Below are positions 27,801 to 35,241 of a stretch of 64,000 nt of DNA, piece after piece. The notes below the pieces were generated by a model that worked only from the letters and a program-made list of their open reading frames with translations, did no database searches and had not been told where the DNA came from. Every line of letters begins with the position of its first letter. Position 1 is the first letter of the stretch. The translations under genes and the position numbers were made by a program. This stretch comes from Mycobacterium spongiae (GTDB lineage: Bacteria > Actinomycetota > Actinomycetes > Mycobacteriales > Mycobacteriaceae), in NCBI RefSeq assembly GCF_018278905.1, contig NZ_CP046600.1, forward strand, positions 2,852,001 through 2,916,000, read 5' to 3'.

Positions 27801-29254
27801 TCAACACCGGCACCGGCAACTCGGGCCTGTTCAGCCTCGGCCAACTCATCATCCAATCCGGCACCGCCGCAGCCGCCGCCCACCTACCCGCCCTGCCCGC
27901 CCTGGCTTTGCCCCCGGGCCTGCAACAGGTCCTGGCCGACCTGCCGAATCTGGGTAACGGGAATTTGGGTAACGCCAATATCGGCAACGGCAATATCGGG
28001 TTCGGCAACCTGGGGTTCGGCAACAGCGGCGAGGACAGCAGTGTTCTCCTGCCTACGCAGCCGGGCAACAACAATGTTGGCGGCGGCAACAACGGCAACA
28101 ACAACTTCGGCGCCGGCAACCACGGCGACTTCAACATCGGCTTCGGCAACAACGGTGTCGGCAACATCGGCTTCGGCAACGGTGGCCCGACCGACCTATC
28201 GAACCCGAACTTGTTCACCTTTACCACCACGCCGGGCGACAACAACATGGGTATCGGTAACACCGGCAACAACAACGTCGGGTTGGGCAACCTCGGGGAT
28301 GGCAACTTCGGTGGCGGTAACACCGGCAACGCCAACATCGGTGCCGGCAACACCGGCAACAACAACTTCGGGTTCGGCAACACCGGCAGCAACAACATCG
28401 GGATCGGGCTCACCGGCGACAATCAGGTGGGGATCAACCTGGCCGGGTTGTTGAATTCGGGCAGCGGCAACATCGGTTTCGGCAACTCCGGCACCAACAA
28501 CATCGGGTTCTTCAACTCTGGTGACGGCAACATCGGCGCCTTCAGCGCGGGCACCAACACCGTGTTCCCCGGCCAAATCAACAGCCTGGGCTTCGGGAAC
28601 TCCGGCACCGGCAACTTCGGCTTCGGCAACTCCGGTGCCGGCAACTTCGGGTTCGGCAACGCAGGCCTGCTGGATACCGGTTTCGGCAACGCGGGCTCAC
28701 TCAACACCGGCGGGTTCAATGGCAACAGTCTCAACACCGGGTTCTTCAACTCCGGTGAGACCAACACCGGGTTTGGTAACGGCGGCCATGTCAACACCGG
28801 CTTTGGGAATGCGGGCAATGTGAACACCGGCTTCGGTTTCGCCACCAACGCCGGCCAAGTCGGCCTCGTTGACCCGGACAACTCCGGGTTCTTCAACAGC
28901 GGTGGCGGAGTCTCGGGCTTTTTCAACACGCCCAGCGGCGGTGTTGTGGGTGGCAATATCTCCGGTTTTGGCAACACGGCCAGCGGGGGAGCCTTGAACT
29001 CCGGGGCTAGCTCGGGCTTTTTCAACACCGGTGTCACGGCCGCCATTGGCGCCTTCCCCAGCGGTGAGCTCAGCGGGTTTAACACCGGCTTTTTCAACAC
29101 CGGCACCGGCAACTCGGGTCTGTTCAGCCTCGGCCAGCTCATCATCCAATCCGGGGCCGCCGCAGCTGCCGCCCACCTACCCGCCCTGAGCCTGCCGCCA
29201 GGCCTACAACAGATCCTGGCCGACCTGTCCAAGGCGGCCAGCGCATCGGCGTAG
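24836..29254 (+). CDS. PPE-MPTR protein made of three 427-residue repeats
   Basis: A 1472-residue PPE protein. The PPE domain ([20 protein letters not shown], about residues 1-175, with [14 protein letters not shown] and [16 protein letters not shown]) is a type VII secretion substrate that normally pairs with a PE protein. The rest is MPTR pentapeptides (NxGxGN) in three tandem 427-residue copies, each opening with [18 protein letters not shown] and closing with a [20 protein letters not shown] segment. Copies 1 and 2 are almost identical; copy 3 has a diverged section near its start ([20 protein letters not shown]). No PE partner gene is adjacent. The function is unknown. Confidence 0.95.
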   Translation: MANFAMLPPEINSLLMFTGAGSAPMLDAATAWGGLASEVGTAAASFSSLTSGLAGQAWQGAASAAMLAAAAPYARFLNAASANAAQAAGQARAAVSVFEAARAATIDPLAVVANRNSLVQLVVSNVFGQNAPAIAAVEGIYEEMWAADVAAMAGYHAGASAAVASLPGLALPPGLQQFLAGLPNLGNGNLGNANIGNGNIGFGNLGFGNSGEFNSGLTPGLPGNNNIGGGNNGNSNVGGGNIGDFNFGFGNHGVGNVGFGNAGPVDLSSGSLFGFSVAPGDNNMGIGNTGNNNVGLGNLGDGNFGGGNTGNANIGAGNTGNNNFGFGNTGSNNIGIGLSGDNQVGINLAGLLNSGSGNIGFGNSGTNNIGFFNSGDGNIGAFSAGTNTVFPGQINSFGFGNSGVGNLGFGNAGAGNFGFGNSGLLDTGFGNAGSLNTGGFNGNNVNTGFFNSGGANTGFGNGGHVNTGIGNAGNVNTGFGFTTSAGAVGIGATASSGFFNTGGGMSGVGNSGATAHSISGFFNSAAGALDNGVTSGLFNTGVTAAIGAFPSGALSGFNTGLFNTGTGNSGLFSLGQLVIQSGTAAAAAHLPALPALALPPGLQQVLADLPNLGNGNLGNANIGNGNIGFGNLGFGNSGEFNSGLTPGLPGNNNIGGGNNGNSNVGGGNIGDFNFGFGNHGVGNVGFGNAGPVDLSSGSLFGFSVAPGDNNMGIGNTGNNNVGLGNLGDGNFGGGNTGNANIGAGNTGNNNFGFGNTGSNNIGIGLTGDNQVGINLAGLLNSGSGNIGFGNSGTNNIGFFNSGDGNIGAFSAGTNTVFPGQINSFGFGNSGVGNLGFGNAGAGNFGFGNSGLLDTGFGNAGSLNTGGFNGNNVNTGFFNSGGANTGFGNGGHVNTGIGNAGNVNTGFGFTTSAGAVGIGATASSGFFNTGGGMSGVGNSGATAHSISGFFNSAAGALDNGVTSGLFNTGVTAAIGAFPSGELSGFNTGLFNTGTGNSGLFSLGQLIIQSGTAAAAAHLPALPALALPPGLQQVLADLPNLGNGNLGNANIGNGNIGFGNLGFGNSGEDSSVLLPTQPGNNNVGGGNNGNNNFGAGNHGDFNIGFGNNGVGNIGFGNGGPTDLSNPNLFTFTTTPGDNNMGIGNTGNNNVGLGNLGDGNFGGGNTGNANIGAGNTGNNNFGFGNTGSNNIGIGLTGDNQVGINLAGLLNSGSGNIGFGNSGTNNIGFFNSGDGNIGAFSAGTNTVFPGQINSLGFGNSGTGNFGFGNSGAGNFGFGNAGLLDTGFGNAGSLNTGGFNGNSLNTGFFNSGETNTGFGNGGHVNTGFGNAGNVNTGFGFATNAGQVGLVDPDNSGFFNSGGGVSGFFNTPSGGVVGGNISGFGNTASGGALNSGASSGFFNTGVTAAIGAFPSGELSGFNTGFFNTGTGNSGLFSLGQLIIQSGAAAAAAHLPALSLPPGLQQILADLSKAASASA
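25379..29221 (+). repeat. Three 1281-bp tandem repeats
   Basis: The string CTGCCGAATCTGGGTAACGG begins at 25379, 26660 and 27941, an exact period of 1281 bp (427 codons). Copies 1 and 2 differ at few positions along their whole length. Copy 3 diverges between about 28027 and 28240 and again in its last third. Confidence 0.95.
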
Positions 29255-29267
29255 GCAACGCGTCAAC

Positions 29268-29468
29268 TCATTGGCAACCAAGGTCGTGCGGGTCATCGTC
29301 GGCAACCTCCCTGCAGGTACCGCGCCGCGGTGCCCGAACCGACGCCACGACGTTGTCGCCGTCCTCGCCGTGACCCACCGGAAACGATCGGCCGTGCTCC
29401 GGGCCTTGGTCACACGCCGGCACCTGCTGATGGGCAGCCCAGGCTGGGCGAACGCTAGTAGTGGTCAT
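29268..29468 (-). CDS. Small ORF behind a CsoR/RicR-like operator
   Basis: A 66-residue protein starting MTTTSVRPAWAAHQQVP at ATG 29468, with GAAGGGA 9 bases upstream and mostly G/C third codon positions. It contains three Cys and four His but no recognised domain. It starts shortly downstream of the palindrome at 29506-29521 and a TATAGA box. M. tuberculosis has small copper-induced ORFs (socAB) in its RicR regulon; I see the same kind of arrangement but cannot show homology. The gene is convergent with the 1472-residue PPE gene. Confidence 0.5.
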   Translation of the reverse strand: MTTTSVRPAWAAHQQVPACDQGPEHGRSFPVGHGEDGDNVVASVRAPRRGTCREVADDDPHDLGCQ

Positions 29469-29505
29469 CGTCGCGGTCCCTTCGTGCGTGGCAGTTCTAT
29501 AACAA

Positions 29506-29521
29506 ATACCCATGGGGGTAT
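29506..29521 (-). promoter_or_regulatory. Palindrome resembling a CsoR/RicR copper operator
   Basis: Perfect inverted repeat ATACCC-ATGG-GGGTAT. Copper-sensing CsoR-family repressors, including mycobacterial RicR, bind palindromes with TACCC and GGGTA half-sites. On the minus strand the site is followed by a TATAGA-like -10 box and then the small ORF at 29468. The site is also about 80 bases upstream of the fucosidase gene on the plus strand. Confidence 0.55.
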
Positions 29522-29602
29522 ATTCCTGCAGGGGTCGGCCCGGGGCGACGGCAACCGGGATCGAACCCGCCGTGACGCCGCCCGTCCTAGTAGGGTTCGA
29601 GA

Positions 29603-31081
29603 GTGCCTGAATACGAACCGACGAAAGATTCGGTCGCCGCGCATCCCGTACCTGAGTGGTTTGAGAACTCCAAATTCGGCATCTTCATCCACTGGGGGTT
29701 GTACTCGGTGCCCGGCTGGGCGCCGCTTGAGGCAGATACCCAGGAGCTGATGGCGACGAAGGGCCCCGCGTATTGGCTCAAACACAACCCCTACGCCGAG
29801 TGGTACCAGAACACGATCCAGATCCCGGGCAGCCCGTCACAGGTCCATCATCGCGAAACTTACGGCCCCGATTTCACTTACGACGATTTCAAGCCGTTGT
29901 TCAATAAGGCGCTGAAACAGTTCGATCCGGACTCTTGGGCCGATTTCTTCAAGCAAGCGAACGCACGCTACGTCGTGCTCACCACCAAACACCACGACGG
30001 TTTCACGATGTGGCCCAGCCGTCATGCCAACCCGCACAAGGACTCCTGGCATGCCAGCCGCGACGTGGTCGGCGACCTCACGGCCGCTGTCCGCGACCGA
30101 GGCATCAAGATGGGCCTGTACTACTCGGGTGGATACGATTGGACGTTTAACCCCGTGGTGGTCAATGACCTTCCGGGACTTGCGAGCTCGCTCGTACAGA
30201 CCGACGAGTACGCGCAATACGCCGACAATCACATCCGTGAGCTCATCAACCGCTACCAGCCATCGGTGCTCTGGAACGACATCGGCTACCCACCCCAGTC
30301 CAACCTCGCCGAGTTGTTTGCGCACTACTACAACCAGGTACCCGATGGGGTCATCAACGACCGCTGGGCACAACTCCAGCTGCCCAAGGTCCCCGGCGTC
30401 GAACCTCTGGTGATGGGCGGTCTAGGCCTGGCCAGCGCACTGTGGAAGTTCCTGCCCGACCGAGTGCGGGTCCTCGACTTCCCAACCGGCTTCCACTACG
30501 ACTTCCGCACGCCCGAGTACGCGCAGTACGACGACACCAAACCGTACAAATGGGAATCGACCCGCGGCGTGGGCCACTCGTTCGGGAACAACCGTCAGGA
30601 AGGGCCCGACGAGATGCTATCCCTGACCGATCTGGCCCGCGGCTTCGCCGACCTGGTCAGCAAGAACGGCAATCTGTTGCTGGGCATTGGCCCGTATCCC
30701 GACGGCACCATCCCGGACCTGCAAGCAAAACTGCTCGCTGACTTCGGCGCATGGCTTGACGTAACCGGTGAGGCGTATTTCGATACCGGGCCCTGGACCG
30801 TCACGACGTCAATCGCGCCGACCGCCACCGACGGCACCGAGCTCCGCTTCACCCAGAATGCCGACGCCCTGTATGTGACGTTCCTGCGCGCACCGGGCGA
30901 GCGCCGGGTGGGGCTGCGCGGACTCGTGGGGACCTCAGATACGAAGGTTCAGTTGCTCGGTGGTGGCACCCTGGAACACGAGTGCACCGACGACCGGATC
31001 ACCATCACATTTCCCGACGCGCTGGACGTCTGGCCGGCCTACGCCGTTAAGATCACGCCGAAACCCGAGCCCTCGACGTAA
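29603..31081 (+). CDS. GH29 alpha-L-fucosidase
   Basis: A 492-residue glycoside hydrolase family 29 protein that releases L-fucose from glycans. Family landmarks: WFENSKFGIFIHWGLYSVPGW, the His pair in YVVLTTKHHDGFTMWPS, GLYYSGGYDW and the nucleophile Asp (residue 226) in SVLWNDIGYP. A beta-sandwich-like C-terminal domain follows. No signal peptide is seen. Start GTG 29603; TAGGGT at 29591-29596 is well placed for a leaderless transcript. Fucosidases are unusual in the M. tuberculosis complex, so this is probably an accessory gene acting with the nearby sulfatase on host or environmental glycans (inference). Confidence 0.93.
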   Translation: MPEYEPTKDSVAAHPVPEWFENSKFGIFIHWGLYSVPGWAPLEADTQELMATKGPAYWLKHNPYAEWYQNTIQIPGSPSQVHHRETYGPDFTYDDFKPLFNKALKQFDPDSWADFFKQANARYVVLTTKHHDGFTMWPSRHANPHKDSWHASRDVVGDLTAAVRDRGIKMGLYYSGGYDWTFNPVVVNDLPGLASSLVQTDEYAQYADNHIRELINRYQPSVLWNDIGYPPQSNLAELFAHYYNQVPDGVINDRWAQLQLPKVPGVEPLVMGGLGLASALWKFLPDRVRVLDFPTGFHYDFRTPEYAQYDDTKPYKWESTRGVGHSFGNNRQEGPDEMLSLTDLARGFADLVSKNGNLLLGIGPYPDGTIPDLQAKLLADFGAWLDVTGEAYFDTGPWTVTTSIAPTATDGTELRFTQNADALYVTFLRAPGERRVGLRGLVGTSDTKVQLLGGGTLEHECTDDRITITFPDALDVWPAYAVKITPKPEPST

Positions 31082-31120
31082 CGCCCGGCAACAGGTCCCA
31101 CCGCATGTCACGATACTGGG

Positions 31121-31894
31121 GTGACCGCCATACCCGATCCGCCTGACACCGAATCCGGTGCGACCGCCGCGCTCGCGGGGTACCCGGTCACCCCGCCGCC
31201 CCTGCGCTTGCCGGTGACCTTCGACCAGCGTTGGGCTGAAGTCAGTTTCGTCCATTGGCCGGTACGGCCCGAGAGCCTTGACGGGATGTTCCCGCCGGGG
31301 ACACGCCCGGACATCTTCGCCGACGGGATGACCTATGTGGGGTTGGTCCCGTTTCGCATGAGCAAGACCAAACTGACCACCGCGGTACCGATCCCATACT
31401 TCGGAGCCTTCCTCGAGACCAACGTCCGGCTCTACTCGATTGACGAGGCGGGCCGTCATGGGGTCCTCTTCCGGTCACTGGAGACAGCTCGCATGGCAGT
31501 GGTGCCGCTCACGCGGCTAGTCCTCGGCATCCCGTACAGCTGGGCGAGGATGCGGATGACCAGCTCTGCCGAGCGCATTACGTATCACAGCGTGCGGCGC
31601 TGGCCCCGGCGTGGCCTGCGCAGCCAGCTGACAATCACCATCGGCGACCTGGTCGAGCCGACTCCGTTGGAGACCTGGCTTACCGCCCGCTGGGGCGCGC
31701 ACACTCGCAAGGCTGGCCGGACGTGGTGGGTACCCAATGAGCATGAACCATGGCCGCTGCGTGCCGCGACGATCATCGACCTCGATGACGAGCTGATCGA
31801 GGCAAGCGGAGTGCGACCGGCTGGCGATCGCCTGCGCGCCCTGTTTTCACCCGGCGTGCGAACCCGTTTCGGACGCCCCTGTCTGGTTCGGTAA
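31121..31894 (+). CDS. DUF2071 (YqjF-like) protein, Rv1927
   Basis: A 257-residue protein, the same length as Rv1927. It shows the DUF2071 pattern TFDQRWAEVSFVHWPVRPES, GMTYVGLVPFRMSK, FGAFLETNVRLYSIDEAGRHG and VLFRSLETARMAVVPLTRL, a fold related to acetoacetate decarboxylase. Activity is unknown. The start is GTG 31121. This gene resumes collinearity with H37Rv after the accessory block that begins with the sulfatase. Confidence 0.9.
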   Translation: MTAIPDPPDTESGATAALAGYPVTPPPLRLPVTFDQRWAEVSFVHWPVRPESLDGMFPPGTRPDIFADGMTYVGLVPFRMSKTKLTTAVPIPYFGAFLETNVRLYSIDEAGRHGVLFRSLETARMAVVPLTRLVLGIPYSWARMRMTSSAERITYHSVRRWPRRGLRSQLTITIGDLVEPTPLETWLTARWGAHTRKAGRTWWVPNEHEPWPLRAATIIDLDDELIEASGVRPAGDRLRALFSPGVRTRFGRPCLVR

Positions 31895-31921
31895 GAGATA
31901 CTGGATCCGTCCGGAATCGAC

Positions 31922-32689
31922 TCAGGGACAGGTGTATCCACCATCGATGACGATGTCTGAACCGGTCATGTAGCTGGAGGCCTCGCTCGCCAAATAAAGA
32001 TAGAGACCGGTGAGTTCTTCGGGCCGGCCCATCCGCCCCATGGGTATCTTGGGCTCCCACAACCGGTGGTACTCGGCGAGCGGTTCGACGAGTTCGGTCA
32101 GGATATAGCCCGGACTGACACTATTGACCCGGATCCCGTGCGGCGCGAACTCTACCGCCATGGCCTTGGTCAAGTGGATCACCGCCGCCTTGGACGTACA
32201 GTAATGACCCACGTGTTGTGGCACGTTGATGATGTGCCCCGACATCGATGCGGTGTTGATAATGGCCCCGCCGTGGCCCTGTTTGACCATTGCCCTCGCC
32301 GCGGCTTGGGCAGTGAGGAACACCCCGGTCACGTTGGTCGCCTGGATCCGCTCGAACTCATCACGACTCATGTCCAGCAACGGGGTGACCGCGATGATGC
32401 CGGCATTGCACACCGCGATATCGATCCCACCCATGTCTGTGATCACCTGGTCGACCATCCGGGCCACCTGATCGGGTTGCGTGACATCGCAACATATGGG
32501 CAAGGCCGTACCGCCTGCGGCAACAATCTCGTCTACCGCCTCTGCCACAGCATCGGTGTGCCTCGCAGCAATGGCCACGCGCGCCCCGGCTTGGGCGTAG
32601 GCTAACGCCACCTTCTTGCCGATGCCGCTGGACGCGCCAGTTACCAGGGCTGTCTTACCGCGCAAATCGAACAGGTCCAACACAGTCAT
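31922..32689 (-). CDS. Short-chain dehydrogenase/reductase, Rv1928c
   Basis: Classical SDR of 255 residues, the same as Rv1928c. The NAD(P)-binding TGASSGIG, NAG in IAVCNAGIIAV, catalytic Ser in INTASMSGH and Tyr-x3-Lys in HYCTSKAAV are all present, followed by the PGYILTEL loop. The sequence resembles sorbose/mannitol-type oxidoreductases; the substrate is not known. The ATG at 32689 overlaps the stop of the upstream gene as ATGA, so the two are translationally coupled. Confidence 0.92.
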   Translation of the reverse strand: MTVLDLFDLRGKTALVTGASSGIGKKVALAYAQAGARVAIAARHTDAVAEAVDEIVAAGGTALPICCDVTQPDQVARMVDQVITDMGGIDIAVCNAGIIAVTPLLDMSRDEFERIQATNVTGVFLTAQAAARAMVKQGHGGAIINTASMSGHIINVPQHVGHYCTSKAAVIHLTKAMAVEFAPHGIRVNSVSPGYILTELVEPLAEYHRLWEPKIPMGRMGRPEELTGLYLYLASEASSYMTGSDIVIDGGYTCP

Positions 32690-33003
32690 GCTTGATCCAT
32701 TATGTCCCACTCGCCAGAGCCAAGGCCGGCGTCCAGGACGCGCCGGCGGATGGCCGGAAGATCGATCGTGTTGTCGGTCAGGCGCGCCCAGCTGTGCCAG
32801 CCGGCCAGAGCGGCCACGACGTCATGGAAGTTCACTCCTGGTCGGCTGATGGCCCTGGTCAACCCCTTGTCCGGTCTGGACTTTGCGATGACGGCGATCA
32901 GCTGGCCGGAGTCGACGAGGTCGGCATCCCGGCGGAATCGAAGTTGGTAGGGTCGTCCGTCGCTGTCGACGAAATCGAAGGCCAGCGCATAGTCGATGTC
33001 CAC
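32686..33003 (-). CDS. Small conserved hypothetical protein coupled to the SDR
   Basis: A 105-residue soluble protein beginning MDIDYALAFDFVDSDGRP at GTG 33003, behind AAAGGAG. It is charged, with no signal peptide and no motif I recognise. In H37Rv the gene at this position (Rv1929c) is about twice as long, so this is either a shortened form or unrelated. Its stop overlaps the SDR start. The upstream region (33004-33255) contains a long G tract and AT-rich repeats. Confidence 0.75.
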   Translation of the reverse strand: MDIDYALAFDFVDSDGRPYQLRFRRDADLVDSGQLIAVIAKSRPDKGLTRAISRPGVNFHDVVAALAGWHSWARLTDNTIDLPAIRRRVLDAGLGSGEWDIMDQA

Positions 33004-33074
33004 GATGCGCTCCTTTCGCCGACAGCCCGACGTGGGCAGGTGGGAACGACACGCTTTGGTGTCGTTCTTTTCTT

Positions 33075-33084
33075 GGGGGGGGGG
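33075..33084. repeat. Homopolymeric tract of ten G
   Basis: Ten consecutive G, followed by TGGGG, lie about 75 bases upstream of the GTG at 33003. Tracts of this length are prone to slippage in mycobacteria, which lack MutSL mismatch repair. Confidence 0.85.
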
Positions 33085-33149
33085 TGGGGTTAGCGTGAAG
33101 CCGCCGCGTCCACCGCAGGACGCGGACCAAACCGTACTTGTCGTGAATG

Positions 33150-33190
33150 GAATATTAACAGACGGTTTATTAACCTAAGCGAATATTAAT
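33150..33190. promoter_or_regulatory. AT-rich repeated ATTAA motifs, candidate operator
   Basis: GAATATTAAC (33150-33159), GGTTTATTAACC (33164-33175, itself a near-palindrome) and GAATATTAAT (33181-33190) form a cluster of regularly spaced ATTAA elements, striking in a high-GC genome. The cluster lies upstream of the 33003 gene and downstream of the PfpI-like gene. Multiple binding sites for one regulator, or for a nucleoid protein, are the likely explanation. Confidence 0.4.
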
Positions 33191-33255
33191 TGCTTGTGCG
33201 CGACGATCCGCGACCGCCGGTGCAGGCCCCCCTCCCGCCGGGGGGCACGCGGCCG

Positions 33256-33990
33256 CTATCCGGCCAGGCGCCGATTGCGTCGTCGCGACCGGACTGCGGC
33301 AAGCGCGCGGTCCCACGCGAGCAACGTCGCGGCCTTGAGGTTGGCTGGCTGGGCACTGTCTTTCGAAAGCAGCTTGGTCGCGGCGGCTTTCGTGGTAGCC
33401 GAGGCCTTGGACATATGCCCGGAGTCGAACGGCGGCTGCGGGTCATACTCGATCGCTAGTTGAATCGCTCGCGCACAGCCCTCGCCGCCGATCTCCCCGG
33501 CAAGTCGCAGTCCGAGGTCGAGGCCCGCGGAAACGCCCGCGCTGGTGATGATGTTGTCCTGGTGCACAATCCGCTCGTCGGCAACGGGAATCGCACCGAA
33601 CGCCTTCAGTGCCGGAAGTGTCAGCCAATGCGACGTCGCACGCCGCCCCTGGAGCAGACCGGCCGCGGCCAGGATCACCGATCCCGAACACACCGACGTC
33701 GTCCAGCTGGCCACCTGGTGGGTCTGCTTCAACCACTCGAGAAGTTTCTCGTCGCGGGCATGGACCGGAGTCGACGGGCCACCCGGAACAAGAACCACGT
33801 CCGGCGACGGCGTTTCCGCCAGCGAGTGCGTCGCACCGATCACGAGCACACCGGAATCCGCGGTGATCGGTCCGGATTCGTGCCAGACAAACCGCACCTC
33901 GGCCTGCGGGAGATTGCGCAGCACCTCGTACGGGCCAATCATGTCCAGCGCGGTGAAACCCGGGTAGGCCACGAACGCGATTTGGGTCAT
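33256..33990 (-). CDS. DJ-1/PfpI-family protein, Rv1930c-like
   Basis: A 244-residue class-I glutamine-amidotransferase-like protein of the isonitrile-hydratase type. It shows MTQIAFVAYPGFTALDMIGPYEVL, the nucleophile elbow Cys in TTSVCSGSVILAAAGL and TSHWLTLPAL. ATG 33990 follows GGAGGACAGC. Rv1930c is shorter (about 174 residues); here about 60 additional residues rich in Lys/Ala/Arg follow the domain (SKASATTKAAATKLLSKDSA), possibly a disordered tail. It lies 38 bases downstream of the AraC-type regulator and is probably co-transcribed with it. Confidence 0.88.
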   Translation of the reverse strand: MTQIAFVAYPGFTALDMIGPYEVLRNLPQAEVRFVWHESGPITADSGVLVIGATHSLAETPSPDVVLVPGGPSTPVHARDEKLLEWLKQTHQVASWTTSVCSGSVILAAAGLLQGRRATSHWLTLPALKAFGAIPVADERIVHQDNIITSAGVSAGLDLGLRLAGEIGGEGCARAIQLAIEYDPQPPFDSGHMSKASATTKAAATKLLSKDSAQPANLKAATLLAWDRALAAVRSRRRNRRLAG

Positions 33991-34028
33991 CGCTGTCCTC
34001 CTTGCCAGTCGATACGCGAAGCCAGTTC

Positions 34029-34979
34029 CTAGGCGAAAGCCTTGCGGTATTGATCCGGTGGGATACCGACCCGCCGGATGAAGTTGCGGCGCATAGTTTC
34101 GGCGGTACCGAAGCCGCAACGGCCGGCTATGACCACGACGGTGTCGTTGGTCTCTTCCAACTGCCTGCGGGCGGCTTCGGTGCGGATGCGTTCGACGTAC
34201 TGCCCGGGCGCCTCACCCACCTCGTCGGTGAACACCCGCGTAAAGTGGCGCGGGCTCATCGCAGCCCGCTGGGCCAGGTCATCGATGGTGTGCGAGCCAC
34301 CCGGTTCAGCCTCGATCGCTTCCTGCACCATCCGGATGGGGGTCCGGCTGGCCCGTGGCATCCACACCGGTGCCGCGAACTGCGTCTGGCCGCCCGGGCG
34401 GCGCAAGTACAGCACGAGCCAGCGAGCGACCTTCTGCGCAACCTCGGTGCTGTGGTCACTCTCGACCAGCGTCAGCGCAAGATCGATGCCCGCCGTCACG
34501 CCCGCGGCCGTCCAGACCGTCTGGGAGCTGCGGATGAAGATTGGGTCGGGATCGACCTCGACAGTGGGGAATTCGCGGGCCAACCGGTTGGCAAAAGCCC
34601 AATGTGTCGTGACCCGGTGACCATCGAGGAGCCCAGCCTCGGCCGCCAGAAAGGCACCGGTGCAGACGGTGACGACGCGACGGGCATTCCGGGCGACGGC
34701 CCTGATCCAGTCGATCAGCTGGGCGTTGGAACGGGCTGCGTTGACCCCACCGCCGCCCGGCACCAACACCGTGTCCACCGGCTGATCCGGATCCGGCAAC
34801 GGCGTGGTCATCAAAGCCAGGCCGGTTCCGGTGGTCACCGGTTGGTGGTCGACTGAAGCCAGCGCGACCTCGTATGCGCCGCCGGTCAGTCGCGACGCGA
34901 CGGCGAATACCTCAAATGGCCCCACCACGTCGAGCGCTTGGACGCCGGGGAAGCCTGCGATAACCACTCTTCGAACCAT
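34029..34979 (-). CDS. AraC-family regulator with amidotransferase-like domain, Rv1931c-like
   Basis: A 316-residue GATase1-like AraC (FtrA type) regulator. Residues 1-190 form a DJ-1/PfpI-like sensor domain (GFPGVQALDVVGPFEVFAV, VTVCTGAFLAAEAGLLDG). Residues 220-316 form the two-helix-turn-helix DNA-binding domain (HTIDDLAQRAAMSPRHFTRV, VVVIAGRCGFGTAETMRRNF). ATG 34979 is chosen over the longer frame to 35099. It probably controls its own transcription unit with the PfpI-like gene; the ligand is unknown. Confidence 0.92.
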   Translation of the reverse strand: MVRRVVIAGFPGVQALDVVGPFEVFAVASRLTGGAYEVALASVDHQPVTTGTGLALMTTPLPDPDQPVDTVLVPGGGGVNAARSNAQLIDWIRAVARNARRVVTVCTGAFLAAEAGLLDGHRVTTHWAFANRLAREFPTVEVDPDPIFIRSSQTVWTAAGVTAGIDLALTLVESDHSTEVAQKVARWLVLYLRRPGGQTQFAAPVWMPRASRTPIRMVQEAIEAEPGGSHTIDDLAQRAAMSPRHFTRVFTDEVGEAPGQYVERIRTEAARRQLEETNDTVVVIAGRCGFGTAETMRRNFIRRVGIPPDQYRKAFA

Positions 34980-35181
34980 GGCCTCAAGTGTTGGTGAGAC
35001 GACCGCGTGTCGTCTATGACATGTACCCCACATATTAGGACATGGACCGTGGGGTTGTCGCTCCCCACAGCAAGTCCTGCAGCACCGAAGCCGACACACG
35101 CCGGCGAGGGATTAGGGGCTAATACATCCGGCGGGGACGATGTGGTTTACCGTGATTCTGACGGTTTTTAACACCGCGCCG

Positions 35182-35241
35182 CTGAGTAGGTGATGGATCC
35201 ACTGAGTAGGCGATGGATCCCCTGGGTAGGTGGTGAACGTA
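35182..35241 (+). repeat. Three 20-bp direct repeats across the kinase start
   Basis: The units CTGAGTAGGTGATGGATCCA (35182-35201), CTGAGTAGGCGATGGATCCC (35202-35221) and CTGGGTAGGTGGTGAACGTA (35222-35241) are imperfect tandem copies. The third overlaps the start codon of the kinase and provides its GGGTAGG ribosome site, so each copy carries a potential ribosome site and start. Confidence 0.85.

Noticed and set aside
25379..29221. CRISPR-like reading of the repeats
   Set aside because: The periods are multiples of three inside an open frame, and copies are contiguous without unique spacers.
24974..29232. Long minus-strand frames opposite the 1472-residue PPE gene
   Set aside because: They are antisense shadows of the NxGxGN repeats (Val/Thr/Gly- or Leu/Pro-rich), present in triplicate for the same reason.
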